From positions 1-64,000 of the forward strand of contig JAPLIC010000072.1 in NCBI GenBank assembly GCA_026389315.1: DNA of 64,000 nt. The letters run 5' to 3'. Source of the DNA: Cyanobacteriota bacterium (GTDB taxonomy: Bacteria > Cyanobacteriota > Cyanobacteriia > PCC-6307 > Cyanobiaceae). Made by a program: the position numbers and the translations under genes. Position 1 is the first letter of the stretch, and every line of letters begins with the position of its first letter. This document shows, piece by piece, positions 23,961 to 33,000 of this stretch. The notes under the pieces are model-generated. The model had not been told where the DNA came from. It did no database searches and was given only the letters and a program-made list of their open reading frames with translations.

Positions 23961-26900
23961 GCCCGCGATTGCAGCCCTTTGAGGCCAACAGCTTTCCGCT
24001 CGATTGCGGCATTCGCCTGCTGGAGGCGAGCGCCGGCACTGGCAAGACCTTTGCCTTGGCCCACCTGGTCTTGAGACTGGTGACGGAGGAGGGCCTGAGC
24101 CTGCGCCGCTTGTTGGTGGTCACCTACACGGAGGCGGCCGCCGCCGAGCTGCGCGATCGCATTGGTCGGCGGTTGCAGGAGGCTTTGGCCTCTTTGGAAG
24201 GGGGCCATCAGGGCTCCCGGGTAGCGGCAGTGCCAGCAACAGCGGTAGCGGTAGCGGCAGCGGTAGCGGTAGGGCCGGCCCCGGAGGCGGCAAGCGTTGA
24301 TCCAGTGCTGCACGAGTGGCTGGAGCGGCTGCACCGGCAGGGGACCCAGCCCGTGGATCGCCTGCGGGGCATGCTGTTGCTGGCCCTCGAAGAGCTTGAT
24401 GGCGCCGACATCACCACCATTCACGGTTTCTGCCGCCGCACCCTGGAGCGCCAGTCCCTGGAGGCCGGCTGTTCCCCCCAGCAACGGCTGGAGGGGGATG
24501 CCAGCCGCCTGATCGAAGAGGTGGTGCATGACTATTGGCAGCGGCAGGTGCTGCCCTTGAGCCCCCCTTGCCTTGCTGGTTTGGGGGCCTGCGGGGTCAG
24601 CCCTGAAGCCCTCGCCTCCCTGCTGCTGCGCCTCGATGGCGATCCGGCCCTGGCGCTGGATCCCCTGCCCGCTGGTCTGGAGCTGGAGGTGCCCTTCGCC
24701 GACCAGTGGCCCGCCCTCTGGCAACACAACTGGAGCCAATTTCGAAACGAGTGGGACCGGCGCAGTGAGGCCCTGCAACAGGATTTTGAGGCCGCCGCCG
24801 AGCAATGGCACAGCGCCACCGGCGCTAAAACCGGCTCGTATTCGCGACGTTTTCGCCAAGGCGGACCCCGGGCCAAGGTGGAGGCCTGGTTGGCCCAGGC
24901 CGAAGCGCAGGTCGAAGCCGGCGATTACGAGGCGGTGCAGCAGCAGAAGGAGCTCACCGACATCTTCCATCCCGGGGCCTTCAGCCATCAGGCCCGCAAG
25001 GTCGAGGGCCATGGCTTGGTTCCCAGCCTGCCCCAGCGCCCCCTGCTGGAGGCGGTTGCGGCCCTGGTGGATGGCCCGGCGGAGGCGTTGCTGGCCCACG
25101 CCTGCCATTGGGGTCGGCGGGAATTGCGCCAGCGGCGCCAGCGGGGCGGGGCCACCAGCTTTGCCGGGTTATTGGAGGCCCTCGATCCGGGGGTGGACTC
25201 CCTTGGGGAGGGCACTCCCCTTTTGGCTGCGGTGGCGGCTCGCTACGACGCGGCCCTGATCGACGAATTTCAAGACACCGATCCAATCCAGTGGCGCATC
25301 CTGCGCCAGGCCTTTGGGGCTGGGGGCCATCGTCTTGTCATGGTGGGGGATCCGAAGCAGGCGATCTACCGCTTCCGGGGCGGCGACCTGGCCACCTATC
25401 TCGCGGCCCGGGGCGAAGCGGGGGCGTTGTATCAGCTCGAGGAGAATCGGCGCTCGACGGCGGAGTTGATCGACGGGCTCAACCGCCTCCTGGCGCCCGG
25501 ACTGGTGCGCTCGGGCCTGGAGGTGCCAGCGGTGCTGGCCCGCGCCGATCGCTCCGGGCCGCCCGGGCCGGCGATCGAGGTGCTCTGGCTCGGTCCCAAG
25601 CTGGAGGAGGAGGAGGAGGCCGAAGGAATGCAGCCCGAAGGCAAGCAGCCCAAAGGCAAGGAGCCCGAGGCCAAGCAGCCCGAAGGCAAGCAGCCCGAGG
25701 CCAAGCAGCCCAAGCACAGGGCGCCAAGCCGCACGGAATGGGAAGGGCGCTTGCCCGGCCTGATCGCCGCGGCCACCGCCGACTTGCTGGCCCGCCGACC
25801 CCTGGTGTGCCATGGCGGCCAATCACGCCCCCTGGGACCGGAGGACATCTGTCTTTTGGTGAGCCGCCACCGCCAGGCGGAAGCTTTGCGGCAGGCCCTT
25901 CAACGCCAGGGCCTTGCCTCGCGCCTGGTCAGCCAGGCGGATGTGTTCGCCACCGCGGGGGCCACTTTTTTGCAGCGCTTCCTGGATGCCCTGGCCGATC
26001 CGGCCGATCCCAATCGCCTGCGGCTGCTGGCCGCCTCGCCCCTGATCGGCTGGAGTGCCCGCACCGTTCAGGCGGCGGATCCCGGCCGTTGGAGTGCCCT
26101 GGCGGGCCGGCTGCAGGCCCTGGCCGCCGGGCTGGAGCGTCGGGGCCTGTTGGGGGTGTTGGCGGACCTGCTCGGCAGTGACAACCTGGCCCGGCTCTCG
26201 GGGGGGGAAGGCCGTTCATTGGCGGATCTGGAACAGGTGGCCGGGCTGGCAGAACGCCAGCGCCATGCCGAGGGCCTGGGGCCCGCCGCCCTGGCTGATT
26301 GGCTGCGGCGGCTGCGCCACAGCGAAGATCGCCCCCTGCCGGACGACCATCAGGCCAACAGCGACCGCATCGACGGCGCCGTGGCTGTCGTCACGATCCA
26401 CCGCAGCAAGGGCCTGCAGTTCCCTGTGGTGATCTGCCCCTATCTCTGGCAGGCCCCCGGCGCCAGTCGTGGCGCCGGGGCGCCCCTGGGCTGCCGTTGG
26501 CAGCCCCCGAACGCGGCCCAACCCCACCTCGATCTGCACCTGGATCGGCGCTGGGGCTTGGGATATGCCGCCCACAGCCAGGAGCGTGCCTCCGAGCAGG
26601 CCGAGGCGGAGCGCCTGGCCTATGTCGCCATGACCCGGGCCGAACACCTGCTGGTGCTGGCCTGGGGACCGGTGGCCCAGCAGGGGGCCAGTCCCCTGCT
26701 GCCCTGGTTGTTCCCAGAAGAGCCCCTGGCTGGCCCCGACCACGACCCCCTGGCGGGGAGTTCCGCCCTGGAGTGGCGGCGGCGGCTGGAGCACCAACTG
26801 GCCCAAAGGGCCCTGCCCGTTCGCCTGATGGATCCGCCCCCGGCCCCAGGCGAGGGACAGGCTGCGGTGGGCAATGGGGCGCCCCCCCTGGCCCTGGGTC

Positions 26901-27964
26901 CCGTACCGCAGCGCCCTTTCGATCGCCGCTGGGGGCGCGCCAGCTACACCGGCTGGACCCACGGGGCGCCCGAGCCGGGCCGTTCCGTGATGGCCTCGGG
27001 GGTGGCCCCCCAATCCCTCGAAGAGGGCCGGGACACCTTGGATCCCAGCACCGAGCTTGAAGACATCCAACTAGGCGCGGCGGTCCCATCTGCAAGGCCG
27101 CTCTCTAGCCCCCAGTGGCCGGACAACGGCCCGTTGGCCGACTTTCCCAGGGGGGCTGCCGCCGGCGATTGCCTGCACCGCATTCTCGAGGGCCTGGACT
27201 ACAGCATCCCCTGGCAGCCGGATTCGGTGGGGGAGCAGGTGCAGGCGGAACTGCGCCGGGCGGGGCTGGCCTCCCAACCCCTGGAGCCCTTGCTGGCGGG
27301 GTTGGAGCAGGTGCGTCTCACCCCCTTTGGCGGGCCACTCGGGGGGCTGCGGTTGGCGGATCTGGCGGCGGGCCAGTGGCTCAATGAGATGAATTTCGAT
27401 CTCACCCTGGGTTCGGTGCGGGCCAAGGCCCTTGCCGCCGCCTTCGCCGATCACCCCGGCGGGCCCTTTGGGGCCGATTACGCCAATCAGGTGGCCCAGT
27501 TGCCGATTGCCAGCCGCGGTTTCCTAACCGGCTCCATCGACCTGCTCTTCCAGGCCCCGGATCCGGCCGGTCGCGGTCGCTGGTGGGTGCTCGACTGGAA
27601 GAGCAATTGGTTGGGACGCCGGGACAGCACGGGACGGCCCGTGGCCTGTGGGCCCAGCCATTACGACCGCGGGGCGATGGCCGCCTTGATGGCCGCCAAT
27701 CACTATCCGCTGCAGGCCCATCTTTATCTAGTGGCCCTGCATCGCTACCTGGGCTGGCGCCAGCCCGACTATCAACCCGAGCGGGATCTGGGCGGTTACG
27801 CCTATGCCTTTCTGCGCGGTGCCCCCGGGCCCGTGGCGCCGCAGGATTGGGACGCCGGTGCCGCAGGCAGCGCCGATATCCCCGGCATGGTGGTGGAGTG
27901 CCCCCCCGTCGGTCGTTTGCTGGCCCTCGATGGGGCCCTGGCAGCGCCGGAGCGCAAGCCATGA
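23957..27964 (+). CDS. recB: exodeoxyribonuclease V subunit beta (helicase-nuclease)
   Basis: This 1335-residue RecB has the SF1 helicase motifs: Walker A ASAGTGKTFALAHLV (residues 24-31), DEFQDTDPIQWRIL (about 436-449), GDPKQAIYRFRGGDL, and VVTIHRSKGLQFPVVICPYL with LAYVAMTRAEHLLVL. The C-terminal RecB nuclease domain is intact (GSIDLLF, VLDWKSNWLG near 1210, and HYPLQAHLYLVALHRYL). Two low-complexity insertions stand out. One is an Ala/Val repeat from an AGCGGT-type microsatellite (24220-24276). The other is a Lys/Pro/Glu/Gly repeat (residues about 556-590, K-Q-P-E-G and K-Q-P-E-A units). Start and stop overlap recC and recD. Confidence 0.96.
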   Translation: MSPRLQPFEANSFPLDCGIRLLEASAGTGKTFALAHLVLRLVTEEGLSLRRLLVVTYTEAAAAELRDRIGRRLQEALASLEGGHQGSRVAAVPATAVAVAAAVAVGPAPEAASVDPVLHEWLERLHRQGTQPVDRLRGMLLLALEELDGADITTIHGFCRRTLERQSLEAGCSPQQRLEGDASRLIEEVVHDYWQRQVLPLSPPCLAGLGACGVSPEALASLLLRLDGDPALALDPLPAGLELEVPFADQWPALWQHNWSQFRNEWDRRSEALQQDFEAAAEQWHSATGAKTGSYSRRFRQGGPRAKVEAWLAQAEAQVEAGDYEAVQQQKELTDIFHPGAFSHQARKVEGHGLVPSLPQRPLLEAVAALVDGPAEALLAHACHWGRRELRQRRQRGGATSFAGLLEALDPGVDSLGEGTPLLAAVAARYDAALIDEFQDTDPIQWRILRQAFGAGGHRLVMVGDPKQAIYRFRGGDLATYLAARGEAGALYQLEENRRSTAELIDGLNRLLAPGLVRSGLEVPAVLARADRSGPPGPAIEVLWLGPKLEEEEEAEGMQPEGKQPKGKEPEAKQPEGKQPEAKQPKHRAPSRTEWEGRLPGLIAAATADLLARRPLVCHGGQSRPLGPEDICLLVSRHRQAEALRQALQRQGLASRLVSQADVFATAGATFLQRFLDALADPADPNRLRLLAASPLIGWSARTVQAADPGRWSALAGRLQALAAGLERRGLLGVLADLLGSDNLARLSGGEGRSLADLEQVAGLAERQRHAEGLGPAALADWLRRLRHSEDRPLPDDHQANSDRIDGAVAVVTIHRSKGLQFPVVICPYLWQAPGASRGAGAPLGCRWQPPNAAQPHLDLHLDRRWGLGYAAHSQERASEQAEAERLAYVAMTRAEHLLVLAWGPVAQQGASPLLPWLFPEEPLAGPDHDPLAGSSALEWRRRLEHQLAQRALPVRLMDPPPAPGEGQAAVGNGAPPLALGPVPQRPFDRRWGRASYTGWTHGAPEPGRSVMASGVAPQSLEEGRDTLDPSTELEDIQLGAAVPSARPLSSPQWPDNGPLADFPRGAAAGDCLHRILEGLDYSIPWQPDSVGEQVQAELRRAGLASQPLEPLLAGLEQVRLTPFGGPLGGLRLADLAAGQWLNEMNFDLTLGSVRAKALAAAFADHPGGPFGADYANQVAQLPIASRGFLTGSIDLLFQAPDPAGRGRWWVLDWKSNWLGRRDSTGRPVACGPSHYDRGAMAALMAANHYPLQAHLYLVALHRYLGWRQPDYQPERDLGGYAYAFLRGAPGPVAPQDWDAGAAGSADIPGMVVECPPVGRLLALDGALAAPERKP
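25626..25730 (+). repeat. in-frame repeat inside recB encoding K-Q-P-E-G/A units
   Basis: A 15-base unit close to CCCGAAGGCAAGCAG (and CCCGAGGCCAAGCAG) is repeated about seven times in frame. It encodes a charged, flexible linker between the helicase 1A/2A blocks of RecB. The reading frame is preserved throughout. Confidence 0.85.
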
Positions 27965-29895
27965 TTGCCCAATCTAATTTTAACCAGGATCCCAGCCCCG
28001 ATCCAACCAGCCCAGACTCCAACCAGGACCCCATCCCAGTCACTCCGCTAGAGGGCGATGACGCCCTGCCAGGCCAGGATCCGCCCTGGCTCACCGCTCT
28101 GCAGGAGTCCCTGGTCGAAGCCCTGCCAAGGCTCTATGGGGTAGCGGCGGATCCGCTGGTCAGCGAGGCGATTGGGGCCTTGACCCGGGCCTTGGCGGCA
28201 GGGGAACTGGAGTGCCCCCTCCCCCTTTCCTTGCAGCAGGGCCAGGGAACGGCCGGCGCCGATGGGCCCGATTCCCTGGCCCTCCTGCAGCGCTCAGCCC
28301 TGGTCCAGGCCAACGACAGCCCCCTTGTCTTGGAGGGCCAGCGGCTGTCTTGGCGCCGCTGGCAGCAGCGCTTGCAGCAGGTGCTCGCTGCCCTGGTGGA
28401 CAGGGCCCAAGCCCCCCCTCCGGCCTGGCCGGCCGCGGCAGGGGAGCCGGTGGCAAAGGCGGCGGCAGCGGAACCAGCGGCTAGGGATTCTGCGGCAGAT
28501 CAACCCTCGGCAGGGGAACCGGCGGCAACAAAGGCAACCCCGGCCGCAGCGCCCCCCGCCGCCCCCCTCGACGACCAACAGCGACGGGCGGTTGCGGCGG
28601 TGTTGGCCAGGGGTTTGGTGCTGCTGGAGGGGGGCCCGGGCACGGGCAAGACGAGCACCGTCGCCGCCATGATCAGCGCGGTGCAACAGCACTGCCCCCA
28701 GGCCCGCATCCACCTGGCGGCCCCGACGGGCAAGGCGGCAGCACGCCTGGGCCAGGCCAGCGGCGATCGCCATCCCTGTTCGACATTGCACCGCTTGCTG
28801 GAGCAACGGGGCGACCGTTTTCTGCGCAACCGCCACCATCCCCTGCGGCTCGATCTGCTGATCGTCGATGAGGTGTCGATGGTGGATCTGGAGTTGATGG
28901 CGGCCCTGCTGGAGGCCTTGCCCACCAGCTGCCGGCTGGTGTTGGTGGGCGATCCGGCCCAATTGCCGCCAGTGGCCCCCGGTGCCGTGCTTGCCGCCCT
29001 GCAGCGGCCCGCCCCCCGCGCAGCCCTGGGCGAAACCGCCGTGCGCCTGGAGACCACCTATCGCCATGCCGGTGCCATCGCCGCGGTGGCGGCATCCCTG
29101 CGTCAGTGGGGTGAGGCCGATGGGCCGGAGGCCCCCACGGCCCCTGGCGCAGAAGGCTTGCTACAGCTGTTGCGTCCCCAACTGCAGCGTCTGGGGGATG
29201 ACGACAACCTGCAATGGCTGGAGGTGTCCTGGACCGGTTGGGCCGCGTCCCTGCCCGAGCCGGTGCGGCAACGCCTGCAGCAGCACCGCCTCAAGCTGGC
29301 CGAGCTGGCCCGTGCGGTCGGGGCCGACGGGGCCGGGACCCAGGGGGCCAAGGCCCAGGGGACCGGGACCCAGAGGGCCAAGGATCAGGCGGCAGCAGTG
29401 GAGGCTTTGTTGGCCCAACGCGATCGGCTGTTGCTATTGACCCCCCAGCGACGGGGACCCTGGGGAGTGGAGACCCTGCATCGGCTGCTGTTGGGGGAGG
29501 CCGCGGCGGATCCGGCCCGCTGGCCCTGCGGCACCCCCGTCATTTGCCTGCGCAACCGGGACGATCTGGGCCTGGCCAATGGCGATCTGGGGGTGGTGAT
29601 GGGTGATTCGCCCGCTACCGGCTCTGAGTCCAGCTTGGATTCCAACCGAGAATTCCAACGCTGGTTGATATTTGGTCCCGACCCCAGCCAACGACTCCAT
29701 CCGGCCCAGTTGGCGGGCGCCGTGGAGCCGGCCCTGGCCCTCACGGTACACAAGGCCCAGGGCAGCGAAGCGGAGGAGGTGATCGTGCTGGTGCCCCCCG
29801 GCGAACCGCGGGATCCGCGTTTGCTTTACACGGCGTTGACTAGGGCACGGCAACGGGCTCTGTTGGTGACGAGCCGGGTCACCGGTTCGGCTTGA
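27961..29895 (+). CDS. recD: exodeoxyribonuclease V subunit alpha (helicase)
   Basis: This 644-residue RecD begins at the ATG 27961, which overlaps the recB stop. Walker A is LEGGPGTGKTSTVAAMISA (about residues 222-240), Walker B is LLIVDEVSMVDLELMAALLE, the RecD block is LVLVGDPAQLPPVAPGAVLA, and the C-terminal motif is LTVHKAQGSEAEEVIVLVPP. It is the 5'-3' motor of the RecBCD complex. There are two Ala/Gln/Pro-rich linkers (residues about 150-205 and 455-478, the latter containing the A-x-G-T-Q-G-A-K units). The same frame stays open upstream inside recB, but this ATG is the natural start. Confidence 0.93.
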   Translation: MIAQSNFNQDPSPDPTSPDSNQDPIPVTPLEGDDALPGQDPPWLTALQESLVEALPRLYGVAADPLVSEAIGALTRALAAGELECPLPLSLQQGQGTAGADGPDSLALLQRSALVQANDSPLVLEGQRLSWRRWQQRLQQVLAALVDRAQAPPPAWPAAAGEPVAKAAAAEPAARDSAADQPSAGEPAATKATPAAAPPAAPLDDQQRRAVAAVLARGLVLLEGGPGTGKTSTVAAMISAVQQHCPQARIHLAAPTGKAAARLGQASGDRHPCSTLHRLLEQRGDRFLRNRHHPLRLDLLIVDEVSMVDLELMAALLEALPTSCRLVLVGDPAQLPPVAPGAVLAALQRPAPRAALGETAVRLETTYRHAGAIAAVAASLRQWGEADGPEAPTAPGAEGLLQLLRPQLQRLGDDDNLQWLEVSWTGWAASLPEPVRQRLQQHRLKLAELARAVGADGAGTQGAKAQGTGTQRAKDQAAAVEALLAQRDRLLLLTPQRRGPWGVETLHRLLLGEAAADPARWPCGTPVICLRNRDDLGLANGDLGVVMGDSPATGSESSLDSNREFQRWLIFGPDPSQRLHPAQLAGAVEPALALTVHKAQGSEAEEVIVLVPPGEPRDPRLLYTALTRARQRALLVTSRVTGSA

Positions 29896-29908
29896 ACGAA
29901 GTCGCCTA

Positions 29909-29924
29909 GCGCCAGCTTTGGCGC
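29909..29924 (+). other. short hairpin after recD
   Basis: GCGCCA-GCTT-TGGCGC begins 13 bases after the recD stop. There is no T-tract, so it is at best a weak or factor-dependent terminator or an RNA-stabilising element. Confidence 0.4.
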
Positions 29925-29989
29925 GATTGGGCGGTGGGGGATCTAGACTGTTCATTCATCTTCCGGAGATTTCAGGCAATTACCCGTAA

Positions 29990-30174
29990 CTGAGCCAGCC
30001 TGCCAATGATACGGACCGGAACGAAACGTTCTATTTGCGGAAGCTGGTAGAGCAGGTACAGACGACCTGGAAGATGCTTACTTGGGCGCTGCAGCACTGG
30101 AGGCCCATCCCCGTTCCGGTGAGTCAACCATTCCTTTGGATCATATGATGAGAGGTTTTAGCTTGGAAATTTGA
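29990..30174 (+). pseudogene. frameshifted RelB-like antitoxin
   Basis: The first part reads NDTDRNETFYLRKLVEQVQ in one frame, the ribbon-helix-helix core of RelB-type antitoxins (R-N-E-T-F-Y-L-R-K). The remainder, DDLEDAYLGAAALEAHPRSG and then ESTIPLDHMMRGFSLEI to a TGA at 30172-30174, is in a different frame. A single small indel near 30064 thus breaks it, and the start codon region is also lost. A second, shorter relic of the same family occurs at 32335-32459. Confidence 0.65.
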
Positions 30175-30411
30175 GTTCAGCCCCGCCTTATCGCTCGGTA
30201 CCTGAATGACATGGCCTCCAGTTGCAGTGATCCTTGCCAACTTGGCAAGGGCCTGACTGAAAATATGTCGGGCTTGTGGCTTTGACGTGTGATCTGCTAA
30301 ATCCACGATTACCGCTTAGTTGTGCTGGTGGTGCGGATTAATCACCGCAGCACGGTTTATAAAACCAAGGTGCCTAGGCAGGCCTCCGACGAAATCAAAT
30401 ATGAGCAGTAA
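30157..30411 (+). pseudogene. frameshifted RelE-like toxin
   Basis: Pieces in different frames assemble to a RelE toxin: LAWKFEFSPAL from 30157; then IARYLNDMASSCSDP with CQLGKGLTENMSGLWL; then, after a stop and frame change, DYRLVVLVVRINHRSTVYKT. The last piece contains the conserved YRLV-V and H-R-x-x-V-Y motifs of the toxin C-terminus and runs to the TAA at 30409-30411. It overlaps the antitoxin relic, as expected for a relBE operon, and carries at least two disruptions. Confidence 0.65.
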
Positions 30412-30529
30412 AGCCCCGATCGGCTGCCGCGTCTTTTTCCCTCTCTAGACAAATCCTGTGCGTTCTGATGCCCCCTGCAGGCCCTCGGGAGAGACACTCT
30501 CAGGGTATTGGAGAAAATAATTCACATAT

Positions 30530-30964
30530 CTAATTAAGCGAGGCTCGGTACTCTTTCCCGTCAAAGAGGCATTGAGCCGTAGATTCTTGGTAGCCATCGA
30601 AGCCATTGCGTGCTCGGAAATGGGTTTCCGCAACCCATCCTTTTCCAGATTTGACATCGATGATCTGAGTATCAATTCGCTGGTAACTTCCTGGGTTTGT
30701 TAATTGATTTTTAATAGCTTTGTCGCAGTTGGAAGCGCCGACATACATTCTTTCGCCAACCTTGACTTCAATCGACCCTTGTTGGCTGCTGCTCTGGCTG
30801 CTCGATTCTGTTTTCTCGCGTGGGATGATGCCACTTTCTACAAGCTTACCTTGAACAAATGAAAGCATTAGCGCCAAGCCCAAAATAGGGCCAAAAATTT
30901 TAATAAGCGTTATAAGTCTTGACTTATTGGAAGGTGAATTTCTTGTATCAGGTGTTTCGGGCAT
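30530..30964 (-). CDS. membrane-anchored hypothetical protein
   Basis: This 144-residue protein (MPETPDTRNSPSNKSRLITL) has one hydrophobic segment around residues 20-40 (IKIFGPILGLALMLSFVQG), a Ser/Gln linker (SSSQSSSQQG) and an exposed domain. The domain contains VKVGERMYVGASNCDKAIKN and VAETHFRARNGFDGYQESTA, then QCLFDGKEYRASLN, with two cysteines that might pair. I do not recognise the family. Codon use is more AT-rich than in the neighbouring recBCD genes, suggesting a different history. Confidence 0.65.
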   Translation of the reverse strand: MPETPDTRNSPSNKSRLITLIKIFGPILGLALMLSFVQGKLVESGIIPREKTESSSQSSSQQGSIEVKVGERMYVGASNCDKAIKNQLTNPGSYQRIDTQIIDVKSGKGWVAETHFRARNGFDGYQESTAQCLFDGKEYRASLN

Positions 30965-31618
30965 TGACTGGGGATAACTTTACTAACATTACCAGCATTT
31001 TCTTGCCTTTACATGATTTGGTCCGTCTTCATGACGGAGGTGTGGGCTAAAGAACGGCAGAAGTGGCCACTCTTAGACCCCACCCGATTGACTGGCCAGA
31101 AGGCCCCCGCTGACATCGAAAATCCAGTCCCCAACAGGATTAGGTGGTTTTTACAAAAAAGCATTCTTAGTATTAGCCCCTGACTATTCTTCTACGTAGA
31201 GCGGAAAATTCACTCAAGTATCGATTCAATAGAGCTACTCTGCTTACCATAACACCTCAAATCTGCACTCTACAATTGACACCAAGCGCTCTGCACTGGA
31301 TGGCAGAAATGGTGCTTATCAGAAAGCCGGCAGATGACTAAGATCCTAGACCTGAATTGGATTTTGTGACTATAGTCGAGCTGACCCCAGACCTGAAAAA
31401 CGCCAGCAGGTGAACCGAGAGACAATGCAACATGCTATTCAATTCGATATCCAACTTCTGAGCGGCCAGTTCGATTGTCTGCCGAAGCCGAGTACCAAGG
31501 CTTAAACGAAAACGAAGCTCACTGGGGGCTTGGGAGTTCAGACCCAGCGGATGTCCCTATTTCAGTAGTTGTGTCGTCCCTAGATTCGGTACCATAGGCA
31601 CCTGCATCACCCGCCACC
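30965..31618. other. non-coding accessory DNA of about 650 bases
   Basis: No intact gene is visible. On the minus strand around 31390-31530 a frame reads SELRFRLSLGTRLRQTIELA, AQKLDIELN. A related segment occurs near 33160-33215 (GLRQTIERTALKF); both contain the DNA match TCTGCCGAAGCC. I take them as relics of one mobile or duplicated sequence. Confidence 0.35.
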
Positions 31619-32116
31619 ATGGCCGCTTACCCTTGGCTTTCCCTATCCTTACTGGTGACAGTATATCCCGCTTTCCCCGCTATCGCTGACGTTACTAGCC
31701 CCCAGTATTTGACTTGTAAAGAGAATTTTGGGTTCGACAAGATTGATGTATATAAGGATAATCTCTTCAACAACAGCAAAGCAAGCCTGGAAAAATCGGA
31801 ATCGCGCAAGGCGTCCCTACGAGCATATTCTGTATATATTGACTTGTCTTCTGGGAGAGGTGATGTGGATGGACGTCGGAGGCAATTATCGCTGTCCCCA
31901 ACCCAGCTTAAATTATCTACAAGCTCAAGCAACTCAAAGGGCACATATAGTTATCATCATGTTTTGAGAATTGACAGACTAGCATTGGAATTTACCACTG
32001 AACAGAATAGTTTCATTATGTTAAATCAAAGTGAACATGAACGAGCTTATTTCAATGAAAGTAAAACTGGAGGAAAGTGTGTAAAAGTTAAAGCAGACTT
32101 ATTGAATCAAATCTGA
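31619..32116 (+). CDS. secreted hypothetical protein
   Basis: This 165-residue protein opens with a signal peptide (MAAYPWLSLSLLVTVYPAFP, cleavage likely near AIAD). A beta-rich, Ser- and Lys-rich domain with two cysteines follows (LTCKENFGFDKIDVYKD; GKCVKVKADLLNQI). I do not recognise a family. The AT-rich codons contrast with the core genes nearby, and it probably belongs to the accessory island. It shares no clear similarity with the 144-residue protein at 30530, though both look like exported single-domain proteins. Confidence 0.6.
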   Translation: MAAYPWLSLSLLVTVYPAFPAIADVTSPQYLTCKENFGFDKIDVYKDNLFNNSKASLEKSESRKASLRAYSVYIDLSSGRGDVDGRRRQLSLSPTQLKLSTSSSNSKGTYSYHHVLRIDRLALEFTTEQNSFIMLNQSEHERAYFNESKTGGKCVKVKADLLNQI

Positions 32117-32141
32117 GGCCCTGGCTATCCGCTGCTTGGAC

Positions 32142-32324
32142 TCATTCGTCGATCACGCCAATCGGCTCGCATTCCTCTACCTGTTCGAGAAGCATCTGCA
32201 CATATTGGGCGGCCATCTCCTCGGCCTTGTCGAACACCTTCTGAGGATCGGTAAGCTTGCCGCCCAGTTTGAGATCGAGGGCCTTCGTGGAGAAAAAGAT
32301 AGGGTCAAGGTCGATGATAATCAC
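32142..32324 (-). CDS. small acidic hypothetical protein
   Basis: This 60-residue frame reads MIIIDLDPIFFSTKALDLKL, GGKLTDPQKVFDKAEEMAAQ, YVQMLLEQVEECEPIGVIDE. It has natural helical composition, an ATG start and a normal stop, and I do not recognise it. It may be an intact small gene or the end of a longer lost protein. The antisense frame continues into a RelB-like relic beyond 32335. Confidence 0.45.
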   Translation of the reverse strand: MIIIDLDPIFFSTKALDLKLGGKLTDPQKVFDKAEEMAAQYVQMLLEQVEECEPIGVIDE

Positions 32325-32334
32325 CTTAATTTAG

Positions 32335-32459
32335 TAATTGACATTGAGCACGGAGATGTGGAGCCAGCCCCTGAGGCCGCTGATGAGGCCCATCGCCGTT
32401 CCGGTGAGACGACCATGCTTTTGGATCAAGTGATGCGAAATCTTGGCTTGGAAGTTTGA
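32335..32459 (+). pseudogene. second RelB-like antitoxin relic (C-terminal part)
   Basis: The frame ending at the TGA 32457-32459 reads EAADEAHRRSGETTMLLDQV, MRNLGLEV. It aligns with LEAHPRSGESTIPLDHMMRG of the relic at 29990-30174, and the DNA is also alike (TGGATCAAGTGATG / TGGATCATATGATG). Only the last third of the antitoxin remains. Confidence 0.6.
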
Positions 32460-32610
32460 GTACACCCCCGCTGTCCGTGGCGTCAAGTTGGCCGGCACCA
32501 GCCCCGGCACCCTGCGGGAGAACGTCAAGGCGAAAGCCGCCGCCGCCGGCCGATCCGAAGCTCTCCGCCCAATCTTGACCGCCATGGCCGCCTATGAGAG
32601 CAGCCTGTAA
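32443..32610 (+). pseudogene. truncated RelE-like start fused to unrelated sequence
   Basis: A TTG at 32443 begins LAWKFEYTPAVR, the same toxin N-terminus as at 30157. The frame then leaves the toxin family and continues GVKLAGTSPGTLRENVKAKA, AAAGRSEALRPILTAM to a TAA at 32608-32610. This is either a junction made by a deletion or a short chimeric protein. The second part is unrecognised. Confidence 0.45.
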
Positions 32611-32706
32611 TCAATGGCCGGGGCCCTTGCCGCTTGTAGCACCCGCGCCGCCTTCGACCAACCTTTGAACCCTACGCAAGTCCACAGGCATCTGGAGCGG
32701 CTGGTG

Positions 32707-33000
32707 CTAGCTACCGAGTTGTGCTGATGGCCTAGCACGCAGAAACTCAAGTACTTTCCCGTAGCCATCATCCGTAACGTCGTGTACTGCTTTCCCCATG
32801 GGAGAGGAGGGGAATATTTGATGAAAGTCTAAAGAGCCTGACAATTCAAATCCCTCTTCTAATTCTATAATATTCTCAGAAAGATATGCAATGCACTTCT
32901 GTGCACTTTTTTGTATTTTTTCATCAAGGGATGAATCTTTTTCAGCATTCTTTAGGTGTTCAATAAAAAGCTGTACATTTTGGCGAAGGAGAGAAGTCAT
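32707..33000 (-). CDS. hypothetical protein
   Basis: This 97-residue protein (MTSLLRQNVQLFIEHLKNAE) is rich in helix, continuing KDSSLDEKIQKSAQKCIAYL, SENIIELEEGFELSGSLDFH and PMGKAVHDVTDDGYGKVLEF. The composition is that of a real soluble protein, but I do not recognise it. It sits between toxin-antitoxin relics and about a kilobase of repeat-bearing non-coding DNA. Confidence 0.55.
   Translation of the reverse strand: MTSLLRQNVQLFIEHLKNAEKDSSLDEKIQKSAQKCIAYLSENIIELEEGFELSGSLDFHQIFPSSPMGKAVHDVTDDGYGKVLEFLRARPSAQLGS

Noticed and set aside
23888-25108. 406-codon open frame antisense to recC/recB
   Set aside because: It is an opposite-strand shadow of the recB helicase motifs and has an implausible low-complexity composition.
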